In this document: piece after piece, positions 50,585-59,907 of the stretch
Layout: each line of letters starts with the position of its first letter
How positions within the stretch are numbered: the first letter of the stretch is position 1
NCBI RefSeq assembly: GCF_001550095.1
Contig: NZ_LRUC01000006.1
Location: 222,316 to 286,315, forward strand
Origin: Celeribacter ethanolicus
GTDB taxonomy: Bacteria; Pseudomonadota; Alphaproteobacteria; Rhodobacterales; Rhodobacteraceae
DNA: 64,000 nucleotides
Direction of reading: 5' to 3'
Notes under the pieces: model-generated
Told to the model about the DNA's origin: nothing
What the model saw: the letters and a program-made list of their open reading frames with translations, nothing else
The model's database searches: none
Position numbers and translations under genes: made by a program

Positions 50585-53172
50585 GCCGGTCCCCGAAACT
50601 TGCCTTTACCCTGAGCACGGCGCGCCCCAAGGTGCCTGAGGATGTGTCGAACCATCCGAAAGCGCCCGCGCCTCTGACGGTGCATCTCGGCGCGCCGAAG
50701 GTGGAGGCGCGGCCCGCGCAACCTAAGCTTTCCAGCGATCCGGTCGAGGCGAAGAAACAGGCCGCCAAAGAGGCGCTCCGGCGCAAGGCGGCCGAGGCGA
50801 CGCGCGCGGCGCAGGAGCGTGAAACGGCACGTGTGCGGGAGATCGAGGCCGAGCGTGAGGGACGTGAGACGGCGAAGGCACAGAGGCTGGAGCGCGCACG
50901 CCAGGCTGCGGATGCGACCGCCGGGATCACGGCTGCTGCAAAGCTGCGGGAGCCGGTTCATGAGGCTGCGCCCATGCCTGCGCCGGGCGCGACCCCGGAG
51001 ATGGCAGTCGTGCCCTCAGCCGTTGCGGAACCGATGCCGGAGCCTGCCATGCTGCCCTTGGCCCAGCCGGTGTTTTCGCGGCGGATCATCCAGCGCGCCG
51101 AACTGGTCGTGGCGCTGGCCAGTCATCTCGGGCAACGGGCGATGGTCTCCGACATCATCGAGAGCCTTGCCGATCAGACCGGCGCGGAGATCCCTCCCGA
51201 GGCGATGTTGCGCGCCGTGCGGGGCACGGGGCTGACCGCCGAACTGGCGCGTCCGGGCGCTCTGACGGCGAAGCTCTGGCCGGCGCTGGTCTATATGTCT
51301 TCGGGGCATGTCGTTCTTGTGCTCAAGCAAAAGGGCGATGTGCTGACCATCCATGACACCACCGCGCCGGATCAGCGCGCGGATGTGTCGCTTGCGGAAT
51401 TCGCGCCGTTTTTCACCGGGGTGCTGGTCCGGGCCGGGAAAACATTGGAGACGATTTCGGCGCAATATGTGCCGGATTTGTCAAAAAAACACTGGTTCTG
51501 GGGTCAGTTTGGTGCGTTCAGACGCCAGATCGGCGAGATCGCTCTGGGCTCCTTGGTGGCCAATATGCTGGCCGTCGCGGTCGCGATGTTTTCGCTACAG
51601 GTCTATGACCGGGTGATCCCGCATCAGTCGCAGGCGACGCTTTGGGTGCTGGCTCTGGGTGCGGTCATGGCGATTGCGCTCGAAGCCGTTCTCAAGCTCG
51701 CGCGGTCGCGGTTGATGGACGGCGCCGGGCGACAGATCGAGATGCGGGTGCAGTCGATGCTGATGGGGCGGCTGTTGGGCATGCGGTCCGATGCGCGTCC
51801 GACGACGCCTTCGGGCCTGTTCTCCGCGATGCGGGAATTCAGTTCGGTGCGGGAATTTTTCACCGCCTCGACCATCGGCTCGGTGGCGGATATTCCGTTC
51901 ATCTTTCTGTTCTTCGCGCTGGTGGCTTCCATCGCCGGGCCGGTGGTGTTCATCCTGCTTTTGGGCGCGGTGATCATGGTGGTGCCGGGATATGTCATGC
52001 AGAAACGCATGATGCGGCTGACGCAGGAGACGCAGGGCGCCTCGGCCAGAGCATCGCGCCTATTGCATGAGGCGGTGTTCGAACTCGATACGATCAAGAC
52101 CCAGCGCGGCGAAGAGCGGGTGCGGCGGATCTGGGACGAGCTGAACCTGTTGTCGGCGGCGAAATCCTCGGAACAGCGCAAGCTCTCGGGCATGCTGACC
52201 TTCTGGTCGCAAGGAGTGCAACAGCTCACTTATGTGTCCGCCGTGGTGGCTGGGACCTACCTTGTGTTTGCGGGCGAATTCACCGTGGGGACGATCATCG
52301 CGACGGGGATTTTGACCTCGCGCACTTTGGCGCCTCTGACGCAATTGTCGGGCACGATGGCGCGCTGGACGAATGTTAAAACCGCGCTCGACGGGCTCGA
52401 CGCGATTGCCACCGCGCCACAGGATGCGGGCGAGGATCGCAATTTCCTGCGCCGTCCGGAGATCCGGGGGGATTATGCGCTGCGCGAGGTGCAATTTCGC
52501 TACGATGCGGAAGGCGCGCCAACGCTGGACCTGCCCGCTGTCGATGTGAAACAAGGCCAGAGAATTGCGGTCCTTGGCGCAAATGGGTCCGGGAAAAGTA
52601 CATTTCTGAAACTTCTGGCCGGGCTTTATGCGCCGTCGCAGGGCCGCATCCTGCTCGATGCCGCCGAGATGAGCCAGATCGACCCGCGCGACATTCGCCG
52701 CAATGTTGGCTATCTCGGGCAGGACGTGCGGTTGTTTGCCGGGACGCTGCGCGACAACCTCAATCTTGGGGGGCTGGAGCGCGACGACGACCGGCTCTTG
52801 GCGGCGCTGGATTTCGCAGGCCTTGGGGCTTTTGTGAGGTCGCATCACCGGGGGCTCGACCTTGAGATCCGTGATGGCGGCGAGGGGCTTTCGGTCGGGC
52901 AGCGCCAGTCCATCGGCTGGGCGCGGTTGTGGTTGCAGAACCCCTCCGTGTGCCTGTTGGACGAGCCGACCGCCGCGCTGGATCAGGGGCTTGAGAGCGC
53001 GCTGGTTGCGCGGTTACAGGGCTGGCTGGCCGGGCGCACGGCGATCATCGCGACGCATCGCATGCCCATCGTAGGGCTCACGGATCGCTGCATGGTGTTC
53101 CATCAGGGGCGTCTCAAGGTCGATGGACCGCGTGAGCAGGTCATGGCGCATCTGAGCCGGAAGGACGGGTGA
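50581..53172 (+). CDS. Type I secretion ABC transporter (LapB-like) with long N-terminal extension
   Basis: An 863-residue inner-membrane exporter. Residues about 170-290 form a C39-like domain without the catalytic cysteine, as in RTX/adhesin exporters. The membrane domain spans about 310-580 and the NBD has GANGSGKS (about 665-672), LSVGQRQSIGWARL (Q-loop/signature variant of LSGGQ) and DEPTAALD. The first about 150 residues are an Ala/Glu/Arg-rich coiled-coil region plus a Pro-rich linker, absent from LapB (about 720 residues). The TTG start overlaps the previous stop (TTGA) with GGGGAGG upstream. It energises export of the adjacent adhesin. Confidence 0.9.
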   Translation: MSRSPKLAFTLSTARPKVPEDVSNHPKAPAPLTVHLGAPKVEARPAQPKLSSDPVEAKKQAAKEALRRKAAEATRAAQERETARVREIEAEREGRETAKAQRLERARQAADATAGITAAAKLREPVHEAAPMPAPGATPEMAVVPSAVAEPMPEPAMLPLAQPVFSRRIIQRAELVVALASHLGQRAMVSDIIESLADQTGAEIPPEAMLRAVRGTGLTAELARPGALTAKLWPALVYMSSGHVVLVLKQKGDVLTIHDTTAPDQRADVSLAEFAPFFTGVLVRAGKTLETISAQYVPDLSKKHWFWGQFGAFRRQIGEIALGSLVANMLAVAVAMFSLQVYDRVIPHQSQATLWVLALGAVMAIALEAVLKLARSRLMDGAGRQIEMRVQSMLMGRLLGMRSDARPTTPSGLFSAMREFSSVREFFTASTIGSVADIPFIFLFFALVASIAGPVVFILLLGAVIMVVPGYVMQKRMMRLTQETQGASARASRLLHEAVFELDTIKTQRGEERVRRIWDELNLLSAAKSSEQRKLSGMLTFWSQGVQQLTYVSAVVAGTYLVFAGEFTVGTIIATGILTSRTLAPLTQLSGTMARWTNVKTALDGLDAIATAPQDAGEDRNFLRRPEIRGDYALREVQFRYDAEGAPTLDLPAVDVKQGQRIAVLGANGSGKSTFLKLLAGLYAPSQGRILLDAAEMSQIDPRDIRRNVGYLGQDVRLFAGTLRDNLNLGGLERDDDRLLAALDFAGLGAFVRSHHRGLDLEIRDGGEGLSVGQRQSIGWARLWLQNPSVCLLDEPTAALDQGLESALVARLQGWLAGRTAIIATHRMPIVGLTDRCMVFHQGRLKVDGPREQVMAHLSRKDG

Positions 53173-53174
53173 GA

Positions 53175-54341
53175 ATGGCGTTCGACGATGTTCTGGCCCG
53201 CGACATGGATCGGCCCGGCTGGGTGATCAGGATTTCGGCGCTCGTGGTGCTTTTGTTCCTGATCTGGGCGGCGATTGCGCGGGTGGACGAGATCGTGCGC
53301 GCCGACGGGCAGATGATTTCCTCGTCCCGGCCGCAGATCGTGCAAAACCTCGAAGGTGGAATCCTGTCGGAGCTTCTGGTCCATGAGGGGCAGGAGGTCG
53401 AACAGGGGCAGGTGCTGGCGCGGTTGCAGGGGACGGAGTTTCGCACCTCCGCCGACGATCTTCAGGAAAAACTGGATGCTTTGGAGGTTCGGCAACTCAG
53501 GCTTGAGGCAGAGATGGCGGGGGAGGATGCTTTTGAGGTGTCCGAGGACCTCGCCGCCCGCGCGCCCAATGTTCTGGCCTCCGAGAAGGCGCTTTTGTCG
53601 GCGCGGGTGGACGATTATCTGGCGCGCAAGGACGGGGCTATGGCGGTTTTGAAACAGGCCGAGGCGGAGCGTTCGATGATGGAGGACATGCTCAAGAAAA
53701 ACGTCGTGGCGCTCATCGAGGTGACGCGGGCGCGCAAGGCGCATTCGGACGCGCAGCTCAAATACAACGAGATCGTGACGCAGGCGGAGCTTGAGCGGGC
53801 GGAGGATTATTCCGATACGCTCAAGGAACTGGCCTCGGTAAAACAGGCGCTGACTCTGGCGCAGGATCAGTTGGGGCGCACAGTGATCACCGCGCCGATG
53901 CGCGGCATCGTCAACAACCTGACGGTGACCACCATCGGTGGCGTGATCCGCCCCGGTGAGGAACTGGTCCAGATCATTCCGGTCGACGAGGAGCTGTTCA
54001 TAGAAGCGCATGTGCGGCCCGAGGACATCGCCCATGTCGAGCCGGGGCAGGAGGCGACGATCAAGCTATCTGCCTATGATTACACGATTTACGGCTCTCT
54101 CAAGGGGACGGTGCAGGTGGTCTCCGCCGACACGTTCAAGGACGAGCGCGACCCGAATGCCCAGCCCTATTACCGGGTGACGGCGACGGTCGATCTCGGC
54201 AGTCTCACGGAGCGGCAGCAAAAGATCGAGATCCGGCCCGGCATGCGGGCGCAGGTGGAACTGCACACCGGCTCGAAGACCTTTCTGCAATATCTTCTGA
54301 AACCGCTCTACAAATCGCGTGAGGCCTTTCGCGAACCGTGA
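53175..54341 (+). CDS. HlyD-family periplasmic adaptor (LapC-like)
   Basis: A 388-residue membrane fusion protein linking the ABC transporter to the TolC-like channel. It has a single N-terminal transmembrane helix (about 20-38, IRISALVVLLFLIWAAIA), the barrel-sandwich motif SSRPQIVQNLEGGILSELLV, a long coiled-coil hairpin (about 95-230) and the C-terminal beta-barrel with ITAPMRGIVNNL and RPGMRAQVEL. The ATG at 53175 is better spaced from AAGGA than the GTG at 53169. It ends the adhesin-export operon. Confidence 0.92.
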   Translation: MAFDDVLARDMDRPGWVIRISALVVLLFLIWAAIARVDEIVRADGQMISSSRPQIVQNLEGGILSELLVHEGQEVEQGQVLARLQGTEFRTSADDLQEKLDALEVRQLRLEAEMAGEDAFEVSEDLAARAPNVLASEKALLSARVDDYLARKDGAMAVLKQAEAERSMMEDMLKKNVVALIEVTRARKAHSDAQLKYNEIVTQAELERAEDYSDTLKELASVKQALTLAQDQLGRTVITAPMRGIVNNLTVTTIGGVIRPGEELVQIIPVDEELFIEAHVRPEDIAHVEPGQEATIKLSAYDYTIYGSLKGTVQVVSADTFKDERDPNAQPYYRVTATVDLGSLTERQQKIEIRPGMRAQVELHTGSKTFLQYLLKPLYKSREAFREP

Positions 54342-54362
54342 GAGCCGGGTAGGGTTGCTGGC

Positions 54363-54968
54363 ATGAGCAGTGAACTTCCGATCCGCGATGCCGCCACGGT
54401 CATCCTTTTGCGCGAGGGCGCGGAAGGGCCGCGTGTCCTGATGGGGCAACGCGGGCGCAGTGCGGTGTTCATGCCCGGCAAGTTCGTGTTTCCCGGCGGG
54501 GCCGTGGACGCGGCGGATTTTGAGGCGCCTCTGCCCGGGGCGCTCGATCCGGTGACGCAGAGACGGCTGTCGGCGGAGAGCACGCCGGGGCTGGACGCGG
54601 CGCTGGCCAATGCCGCGCTGCGGGAGTTGCGGGAGGAAACCGGGTTGGTGCTGCCCTCCGTGGCGGAGTTGCAATTCGTCTTTCGCGCCATCACGCCGCC
54701 GGGGCGACCGCGGCGGTTCGATGCGCGGTTCTTCCTGGTGAATGCGGCGCATCTCGCGTGTGATGCGGATGATTTTTCCGCCGCAGAGGACGAACTTTCG
54801 CATCTGCAATGGGTGACGCTGCACGGTGCGCGGGGCTTTGATTTGCCGTTTGTGACCCGTGTGGTTCTGGCGGAGATCGAAGCGGCCTTCGGGCGGGCGA
54901 TGCCGCCCGATCATGTGCCGTTCTACGATCACCGGGGCACGATTGGGCAGATCAGGGCGCTGTTTTAG
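54363..54968 (+). CDS. NUDIX hydrolase
   Basis: A 201-residue Nudix-fold phosphohydrolase. GGAVDAADFEAPLPG begins the box and ALRELREETGL (about 81-91) supplies the metal-binding REXXEE-like core; the two parts are separated by a long insert, typical of the NUDT7/NUDT19-like (CoA- or acyl-CoA-diphosphatase) branch. It probably cleaves a nucleoside-diphosphate-linked compound. It follows the secretion operon by 21 bases and converges with the exonuclease gene, overlapping its end by 4 bases. Confidence 0.88.
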   Translation: MSSELPIRDAATVILLREGAEGPRVLMGQRGRSAVFMPGKFVFPGGAVDAADFEAPLPGALDPVTQRRLSAESTPGLDAALANAALRELREETGLVLPSVAELQFVFRAITPPGRPRRFDARFFLVNAAHLACDADDFSAAEDELSHLQWVTLHGARGFDLPFVTRVVLAEIEAAFGRAMPPDHVPFYDHRGTIGQIRALF

Positions 54969-57070
54969 GCGCCGGTCGCCTCGTTCGCGTCCTGCAACAA
55001 CCGCTTGTGCTTGCGCATCTCGGTGAGCGCGTCGCCAAAGGTGCGAATGCCTTTTTCCTCTGCCATGCGCAGCAGTTTGATGAACACTTCTGCCGTCGCG
55101 ATCGTGTCGCCCATGGCGGTATGTCGGGCCTCTGGCGGGATTTTCACGCCGAGCCGCGTGGAGATCGCATCGAGCGTGTGCTCTTCCGACTGGCCGAAGA
55201 CGATGGCGGACAAAAGCACGGTGTCGAGTACCGGGTTGGTGAATTTCGCACCGATCCCGGCCTCGTGACGGCGCAGGAATTCGAGATCGAAGGGCGCATT
55301 ATGGGCGACCAGAACCGCCCCGCGCGCGAAACTGTGCAATTGCCGCCCGACCACGTCGATCTTTGGCGCATCCTTCACCATCTCGTTGGTGATGTGATGC
55401 ACGGCGGTGGCCGAGGGCGGGATGGCGCGTCCGGGGTTCACCAGTTGATCGAGGCTTTCGGTCTCGACCACCTTGCCGTTGACCACGCGCAGCGCTGCGA
55501 TCTGACAAATCTCGTCGCCTTGCGACGGCAGAAGCCCGGTGGTTTCCGTGTCGAAGACGACATAGGCGAGGTCGGACAGTGGGCTGTCCATCAGTTCCTT
55601 GGGCGGGGTGCGGCTCAGCAGATCGAAATCGTAGGTGGCGGTGCGGCGACCGTCGCCGAAACTGCGGCGCAGCCGACGCGCTTCGCGGATCGGCAGTTTG
55701 AGAACCGCGCGTGAGCCGCGCCCGAATTCGGGCCAGGCTTCGGTGCCGTGAACGCGCAGGATCGCGCGACCGCTCATGTCCGCGAGACCGACGTCGAGCG
55801 GTTCCCTGAGCCAGCTTTCCAGCATGTCGACCGAAAGCGCATCGCCGCTCCAGCCCAATGCCAGCATTGCGCCTGCGTCTTCGTCGCGGCTGATCAGAAA
55901 GGAAAAGGCGCGCGCCCCTTCGGCGGACAGGCGGCGAACGATGTGTGCGAGCAAAGCGACGATCTGCACGGCATCGAGCGTCAGGGCCATGGGGTCGGTC
56001 GTGTCGGCGGCAAGCGCGATGTCCTCTTCGGCGAGTTGGGCGGTGAGCGCATCGCAAAGCTCGCTGGCGCGGACCTGTGCCATCGGCCACCAGTCGGATT
56101 TATGCGCTTCGTATTCGGCATCGAGCGCCGCGACCTCATCGGTGAGGCGCTCGATCTCGGAGGTGAGGGCGGTGTCGAGCCGTGGATCGTCCTGCCCGTT
56201 CTCTTCCATGCGGGCGGCAAGTGCGGTACGCAGCGCGGTGAGCGAGGGACGAAGCCGGTCGAAGAGACGGGAGAGAAGGCGCTCCCGCTCGGCATGTAGT
56301 GCCAGATCGGCGGTGACGTCATCGAGCGTGAGCACATAGGGCGGGGAAATATCGCCTTCGTCGGGGGCATGCATGAGACGCATCCGGGCGGAGAGCACCT
56401 CGGCGCCATGCACGGTCGCCACGGTGAGCGGCAGGACATGGCCGTCGCCGCCTTCTCCGGCGCAAAGCCGTGCATAGGCGGAGAGGATCGGACGGGCGCG
56501 CAACAGATCGAAGATCGAATGATCGAGACCGGGAGGATGATCGGCGGACAGAAGTTCCGCCGCCGCGCCATTGTAAAAGGCGATCTTGTGCAGCCCGGAC
56601 AACAGCACGACGCCGTGCGGCATCTCGGCGGACAGGGCGGTGAGTTTTTGCTTCTCCTCGACCAGACGCGTGGTTTCCTGCGCGACGGTTTCGGCGAGTT
56701 TGTTGCGGGTGGCGGCGAGATTCGCGGTCACTGCCTGCGCCGCAGGGGCGAGATCGCCGAGGTAGCGCGCGGTTTTGGCGTCGAGCGCCTCCTCGACATC
56801 GGCATGCGCGCGGGCCAGAAGCGCGCCTGCGAGGCGCTGGATCGGACGGGCGACATGTTCGTCGAACAGGAACCAGACCCAGGCGACGACGGCCAATGTA
56901 GCGAAGCCCGCGATGACACCGGCAAAGACGAAGCCCCCGAGGGCTGCGGGATCGTCCATCCGGGTGAAGCCGAGATAGAGCCCGACCGCCTCGCCGGAGA
57001 TCGCGACCACGGCGAGGAAGGCGAAGAACAGGAAGACCCGAAGGCGCAGGGACCAGTGCTCAAGTTTCAT
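54965..57070 (-). CDS. Membrane kinase-like protein fused to a DEDDh exonuclease
   Basis: A 701-residue chimera. Two transmembrane helices (about 10-32 and 44-67) are followed by a HAMP-like region, a PAS-like domain (about 145-265) and a degenerate histidine-kinase core. The expected H-box has no histidine (LFDRLRPSLTALRTAL). Residues about 490-660 are a DNA polymerase III epsilon-type 3'-5' exonuclease with all DEDDh motifs: VVFDTETTGLL, LVAHNAPFDLEFL and HTAMGDTIATAEV. It overlaps the response-regulator gene by 11 bases. This architecture recurs beside acs/actP in proteobacteria. Its role, possibly signalling in acetate control, is not established here. Confidence 0.85.
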   Translation of the reverse strand: MKLEHWSLRLRVFLFFAFLAVVAISGEAVGLYLGFTRMDDPAALGGFVFAGVIAGFATLAVVAWVWFLFDEHVARPIQRLAGALLARAHADVEEALDAKTARYLGDLAPAAQAVTANLAATRNKLAETVAQETTRLVEEKQKLTALSAEMPHGVVLLSGLHKIAFYNGAAAELLSADHPPGLDHSIFDLLRARPILSAYARLCAGEGGDGHVLPLTVATVHGAEVLSARMRLMHAPDEGDISPPYVLTLDDVTADLALHAERERLLSRLFDRLRPSLTALRTALAARMEENGQDDPRLDTALTSEIERLTDEVAALDAEYEAHKSDWWPMAQVRASELCDALTAQLAEEDIALAADTTDPMALTLDAVQIVALLAHIVRRLSAEGARAFSFLISRDEDAGAMLALGWSGDALSVDMLESWLREPLDVGLADMSGRAILRVHGTEAWPEFGRGSRAVLKLPIREARRLRRSFGDGRRTATYDFDLLSRTPPKELMDSPLSDLAYVVFDTETTGLLPSQGDEICQIAALRVVNGKVVETESLDQLVNPGRAIPPSATAVHHITNEMVKDAPKIDVVGRQLHSFARGAVLVAHNAPFDLEFLRRHEAGIGAKFTNPVLDTVLLSAIVFGQSEEHTLDAISTRLGVKIPPEARHTAMGDTIATAEVFIKLLRMAEEKGIRTFGDALTEMRKHKRLLQDANEATGA

Positions 57071-57449
57071 GGCGGCCTCCTTCGATCAGTCGTGTGACCG
57101 TGCCGCGCAAGTCCTCGGTGGCGAAGGGCTTGCTCAGGAAAGCGTCGGCCCCCATGGCGAAGCCCTTGCGTTTCTCCGGCTCGGAACAGCGGGCGGACAT
57201 CATCAGCACGGGGATCGGGGTGAGGGCAGGGTCGCGGCGCATCTGTTGACAGATCTCGTAGCCCGACCGGCCGGGCAGGGTCACGTCGAGGATCACCAGA
57301 GCGGGCGTTTGTGCGCGGATGTTCGGCAGGGCCTGATCGCCATCGGCGACGCGCAGGATGTCATGACCGAGACGCGACAAAAGGACCTCGACCGCGATGG
57401 CGATGTTGTCCTCGTCTTCGACAAGCAGGATGCGGGACGGTTCGGCCAT
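57060..57449 (-). CDS. Single-domain response regulator
   Basis: A 129-residue CheY-like receiver with no output domain. The acidic pocket is VEDED (10-14), the phosphoacceptor Asp55 is in LVILDVTLPGRSGYE, and the conserved Lys is in FLSKPF. The ATG at 57449 has AAAGGAACTC upstream. It overlaps the kinase-like/exonuclease gene, its probable partner. With no DNA-binding part it must act by protein interaction. Confidence 0.92.
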   Translation of the reverse strand: MAEPSRILLVEDEDNIAIAVEVLLSRLGHDILRVADGDQALPNIRAQTPALVILDVTLPGRSGYEICQQMRRDPALTPIPVLMMSARCSEPEKRKGFAMGADAFLSKPFATEDLRGTVTRLIEGGRHET

Positions 57450-57460
57450 GATGAGTTCCT

Positions 57461-57952
57461 TTACCTCAGCCGGTCGCAGGCGGTGCGCAGGATCGGATCG
57501 TTTTGATCCATGCTGATCCAATCCGCGCCGGTCAGTTCGCCATGCGCATCGGTGCGGCGCGACATCAGGCAGTCGAAGGTGACGGGCACGATGGCGCTGT
57601 CGCCGCGCCGGGACAGGAGGTACATGTCGGTGCCGACCATGGCGCCGTCGACCGTGGTCTTGGCTTTGTCGAGCGCGATGAACTGCGTGGTCACGGGCGC
57701 GGCATAGGTCCAGGGTCGCCAGATCTGTTGCTTTTCGACCGAGGTGGCGACGATCTTGTCGGGGCCCAGAGTGGCCTGTGCGCGGGCGAACCACGAGTAA
57801 TCCGACCAGATGGTGAAGGCGAGCATGGCGAGACCGGCGGCGGCGGGGACCAGCCATTTCGGCAGGCCGCCACGGGTGAATTTGCGCAGGGCGACCATGA
57901 GACCGGCGGCGCCGACACCGGCGGAAATCGTGGCGATGAATTCGAGGAGCAT
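57461..57952 (-). CDS. Conserved hypothetical membrane protein of the acetate cluster
   Basis: A 163-residue protein with two hydrophobic segments (about 5-22 and 34-50, LVPAAAGLAMLAFTIWSDYSW) and a soluble C-terminal part with two cysteines (FDCLMSRR and RTACDRLR) that could form a disulfide outside the membrane. I recognise no enzymatic motif. It lies 11 bases upstream of the response regulator and 18 bases downstream of the DUF294 gene, so it belongs to the acs-actP transcript. Confidence 0.8.
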   Translation of the reverse strand: MLLEFIATISAGVGAAGLMVALRKFTRGGLPKWLVPAAAGLAMLAFTIWSDYSWFARAQATLGPDKIVATSVEKQQIWRPWTYAAPVTTQFIALDKAKTTVDGAMVGTDMYLLSRRGDSAIVPVTFDCLMSRRTDAHGELTGADWISMDQNDPILRTACDRLR

Positions 57953-57970
57953 GGGGATTGGTCCCTTCTG

Positions 57971-59788
57971 TTATGAGCGCGCGGACGCGGAGCCGAGCGA
58001 GGATTGCATGGTGCGCACGATGACAAAGGCATCGCGCAGGTGAGAGCGTTCGAAGGCCGGAAGCGCAGAGGGGCTCAGGAAATTGTCGGGCTTTTGACCG
58101 TCGCGCACCTGCGCCGCCTGATGTTCGAGACGGGCGGTGGCGATGGTGTCATAGGCGGCCAAAAGGTCTTTGCCGCCGGTTTCCGAAATGATCCCGGCTT
58201 CGATGGCGCCGACGATGCGGGCGCGGGTGTTGACGGCGGGGAGCTTGCCCTGAAGCGCATAGACCCGACCGAGATCGACGATGGGCACGACGCCGTTGGC
58301 CTTCATGTCGAGCGCATTGCGGTGCTCGCCGGATTTGATCGTGGCGAAACCGCGCAAAAGGCCCAGAGGCGGGGTGTGTTTGAGCGAGTTGGAGATCATA
58401 TGGGCGACGAAGATGGAGTTCTTCGACGCCGCCTCCAAAGCGGTCTTTTGCAATGGCGCAAACAGGCGCTCGTCGCCACCGATGGGGCGCAGGTCGTACA
58501 TGACGGAGGCGAGCATCTGGGCTTCGTTGTCCGGGGCGGCGATCCATTTGTTGAAATAACCCTCCCAGACGGAGAGACGTTGGCACCAGCGCTCGGTCAT
58601 CGCCATCATTTCGCCGGGGCAATAGACATAGCCGCAGGCGTCCAGCCCATCGCAGACGAAGCGCGCGAAGCGGCGGAAATAGTTCATGTCGGCGTCTGTG
58701 GCCGCGTTGTCGACGATCAGGCAATTGTCCTGATCGGACACGCCGGTTTGTTCGCGCCGTCCTTGAGACCCGCAGGCGGCCCAGAGATAGGGCACGGGCG
58801 GCGGGCCGAATTCCTCTTCGGCCATTTTCAAAAGCCGCCGGGTGACGATGTCGGCGATGTCGGTGACCTTGCGGGTGACGATGTCATGAGCGAGATGCGA
58901 TCCGACGAGCTGCATCAGGAAGTCGGGCAGGCGGGCGGTGACGGCAGCCATCTCGGCGATGGTTTTGGCGTTGCTCAAGTCGAAGACCATTTGCGTCTGC
59001 GACGAGCCGAAGAACCGGGTGATGTCGGTCTGGGTCACCATGCCGACGAATTTGCCGCCCTCGACGATGGGCAGATGGCCGATGTGGTTTTCCAGCATGA
59101 CGTGGATCACATCGGTGCCAAGCGCGCCGGGATCGAGGGTGATCGGATCGCGGGCCATGATGGTGGAAACGGGAAGGGCGGTGTCGCGGCCCTCGGCCAG
59201 AACCTTGTTCGTCATGTCGCGCACGGTGACGAGGCCCAGAAGGCGCTCGCCCTCGGTGACGGCCACGGAGGACACTTTCTCGTCGCGCATCAGCCGGGCG
59301 CAATCCGCGATGGGCGTGGTCTCCGAGCAGGTCACGGGCGCATGGGCCATGAGATCGGACACATGTTGCGTCATCAGGCCGGAGGCGGCTTTGGGGCGGG
59401 CCTGACCGCGATTGAAATAGCGGGCGAAGGCGGCGTTGGCCGCGACTTCGGTTTTAAACGCCTCGGGCGTCAGAAGCAGGAGCGTGCAGTCGGTGGCGGC
59501 GGTGGCCGTTGTGGCGGCCAGCCCGTCGCGCAGCAATCCGCGTTCGCCGAAATGGTTGGATTTTTGCAGGAGCGAAACCTGCCCGCCGTTGATGTCGGTG
59601 ATCTCGACCGAGCCGTCCTTGATCAGATAGAGCCCTTCGAGCAGATCGCCATGGGCATAGATCGTCTCGCCTTCGAGAAAGCGCTTGCGCGAGAACGACG
59701 TGGACAGCTCTTCGAGCTCGGCCTGCGGCAGCACGTCATAGGGGTGGGTGGTCTGGAGAAAGCCGATGATTTTGGCGGTGTCGGACAT
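57971..59788 (-). CDS. DUF294 nucleotidyltransferase with cNMP-binding and CBS domains
   Basis: A 605-residue cytoplasmic regulator. It has a cyclic-nucleotide-binding-like domain (about 20-115, LEGLYLIKDGSVEI, NHFGERGLL), two CBS domains (about 140-265), a DUF294 nucleotidyltransferase (from about 300, AACGSQGRREQTGVSDQDN holding the GS and DxD-type residues) and a C-terminal helical region. The architecture resembles GlnD-like signalling proteins. It is regularly found with acs and actP and may adjust acetate uptake or activation in response to nucleotide levels; the target is unproven. It is followed by the small membrane protein. Confidence 0.9.
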   Translation of the reverse strand: MSDTAKIIGFLQTTHPYDVLPQAELEELSTSFSRKRFLEGETIYAHGDLLEGLYLIKDGSVEITDINGGQVSLLQKSNHFGERGLLRDGLAATTATAATDCTLLLLTPEAFKTEVAANAAFARYFNRGQARPKAASGLMTQHVSDLMAHAPVTCSETTPIADCARLMRDEKVSSVAVTEGERLLGLVTVRDMTNKVLAEGRDTALPVSTIMARDPITLDPGALGTDVIHVMLENHIGHLPIVEGGKFVGMVTQTDITRFFGSSQTQMVFDLSNAKTIAEMAAVTARLPDFLMQLVGSHLAHDIVTRKVTDIADIVTRRLLKMAEEEFGPPPVPYLWAACGSQGRREQTGVSDQDNCLIVDNAATDADMNYFRRFARFVCDGLDACGYVYCPGEMMAMTERWCQRLSVWEGYFNKWIAAPDNEAQMLASVMYDLRPIGGDERLFAPLQKTALEAASKNSIFVAHMISNSLKHTPPLGLLRGFATIKSGEHRNALDMKANGVVPIVDLGRVYALQGKLPAVNTRARIVGAIEAGIISETGGKDLLAAYDTIATARLEHQAAQVRDGQKPDNFLSPSALPAFERSHLRDAFVIVRTMQSSLGSASARS

Positions 59789-59907
59789 CGCGGGCTCCAG
59801 CGATCGGGGCGGTAAAACGCGGGGCTTTGAAAAAGGGCGCGAAAGCGTGATGCCCCCGCGCCCCGAGTATGGTGTGGGGCGGGCCCGAAGGCCAGCCCGA
59901 ACCGATC

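Noticed and set aside
59859..59881. Possible terminator after actP (CGCCCC with GGGGCG)
   Set aside because: Six-bp stem, 11-base loop and no T-run on the minus strand; the DUF294 gene follows and is probably co-transcribed.
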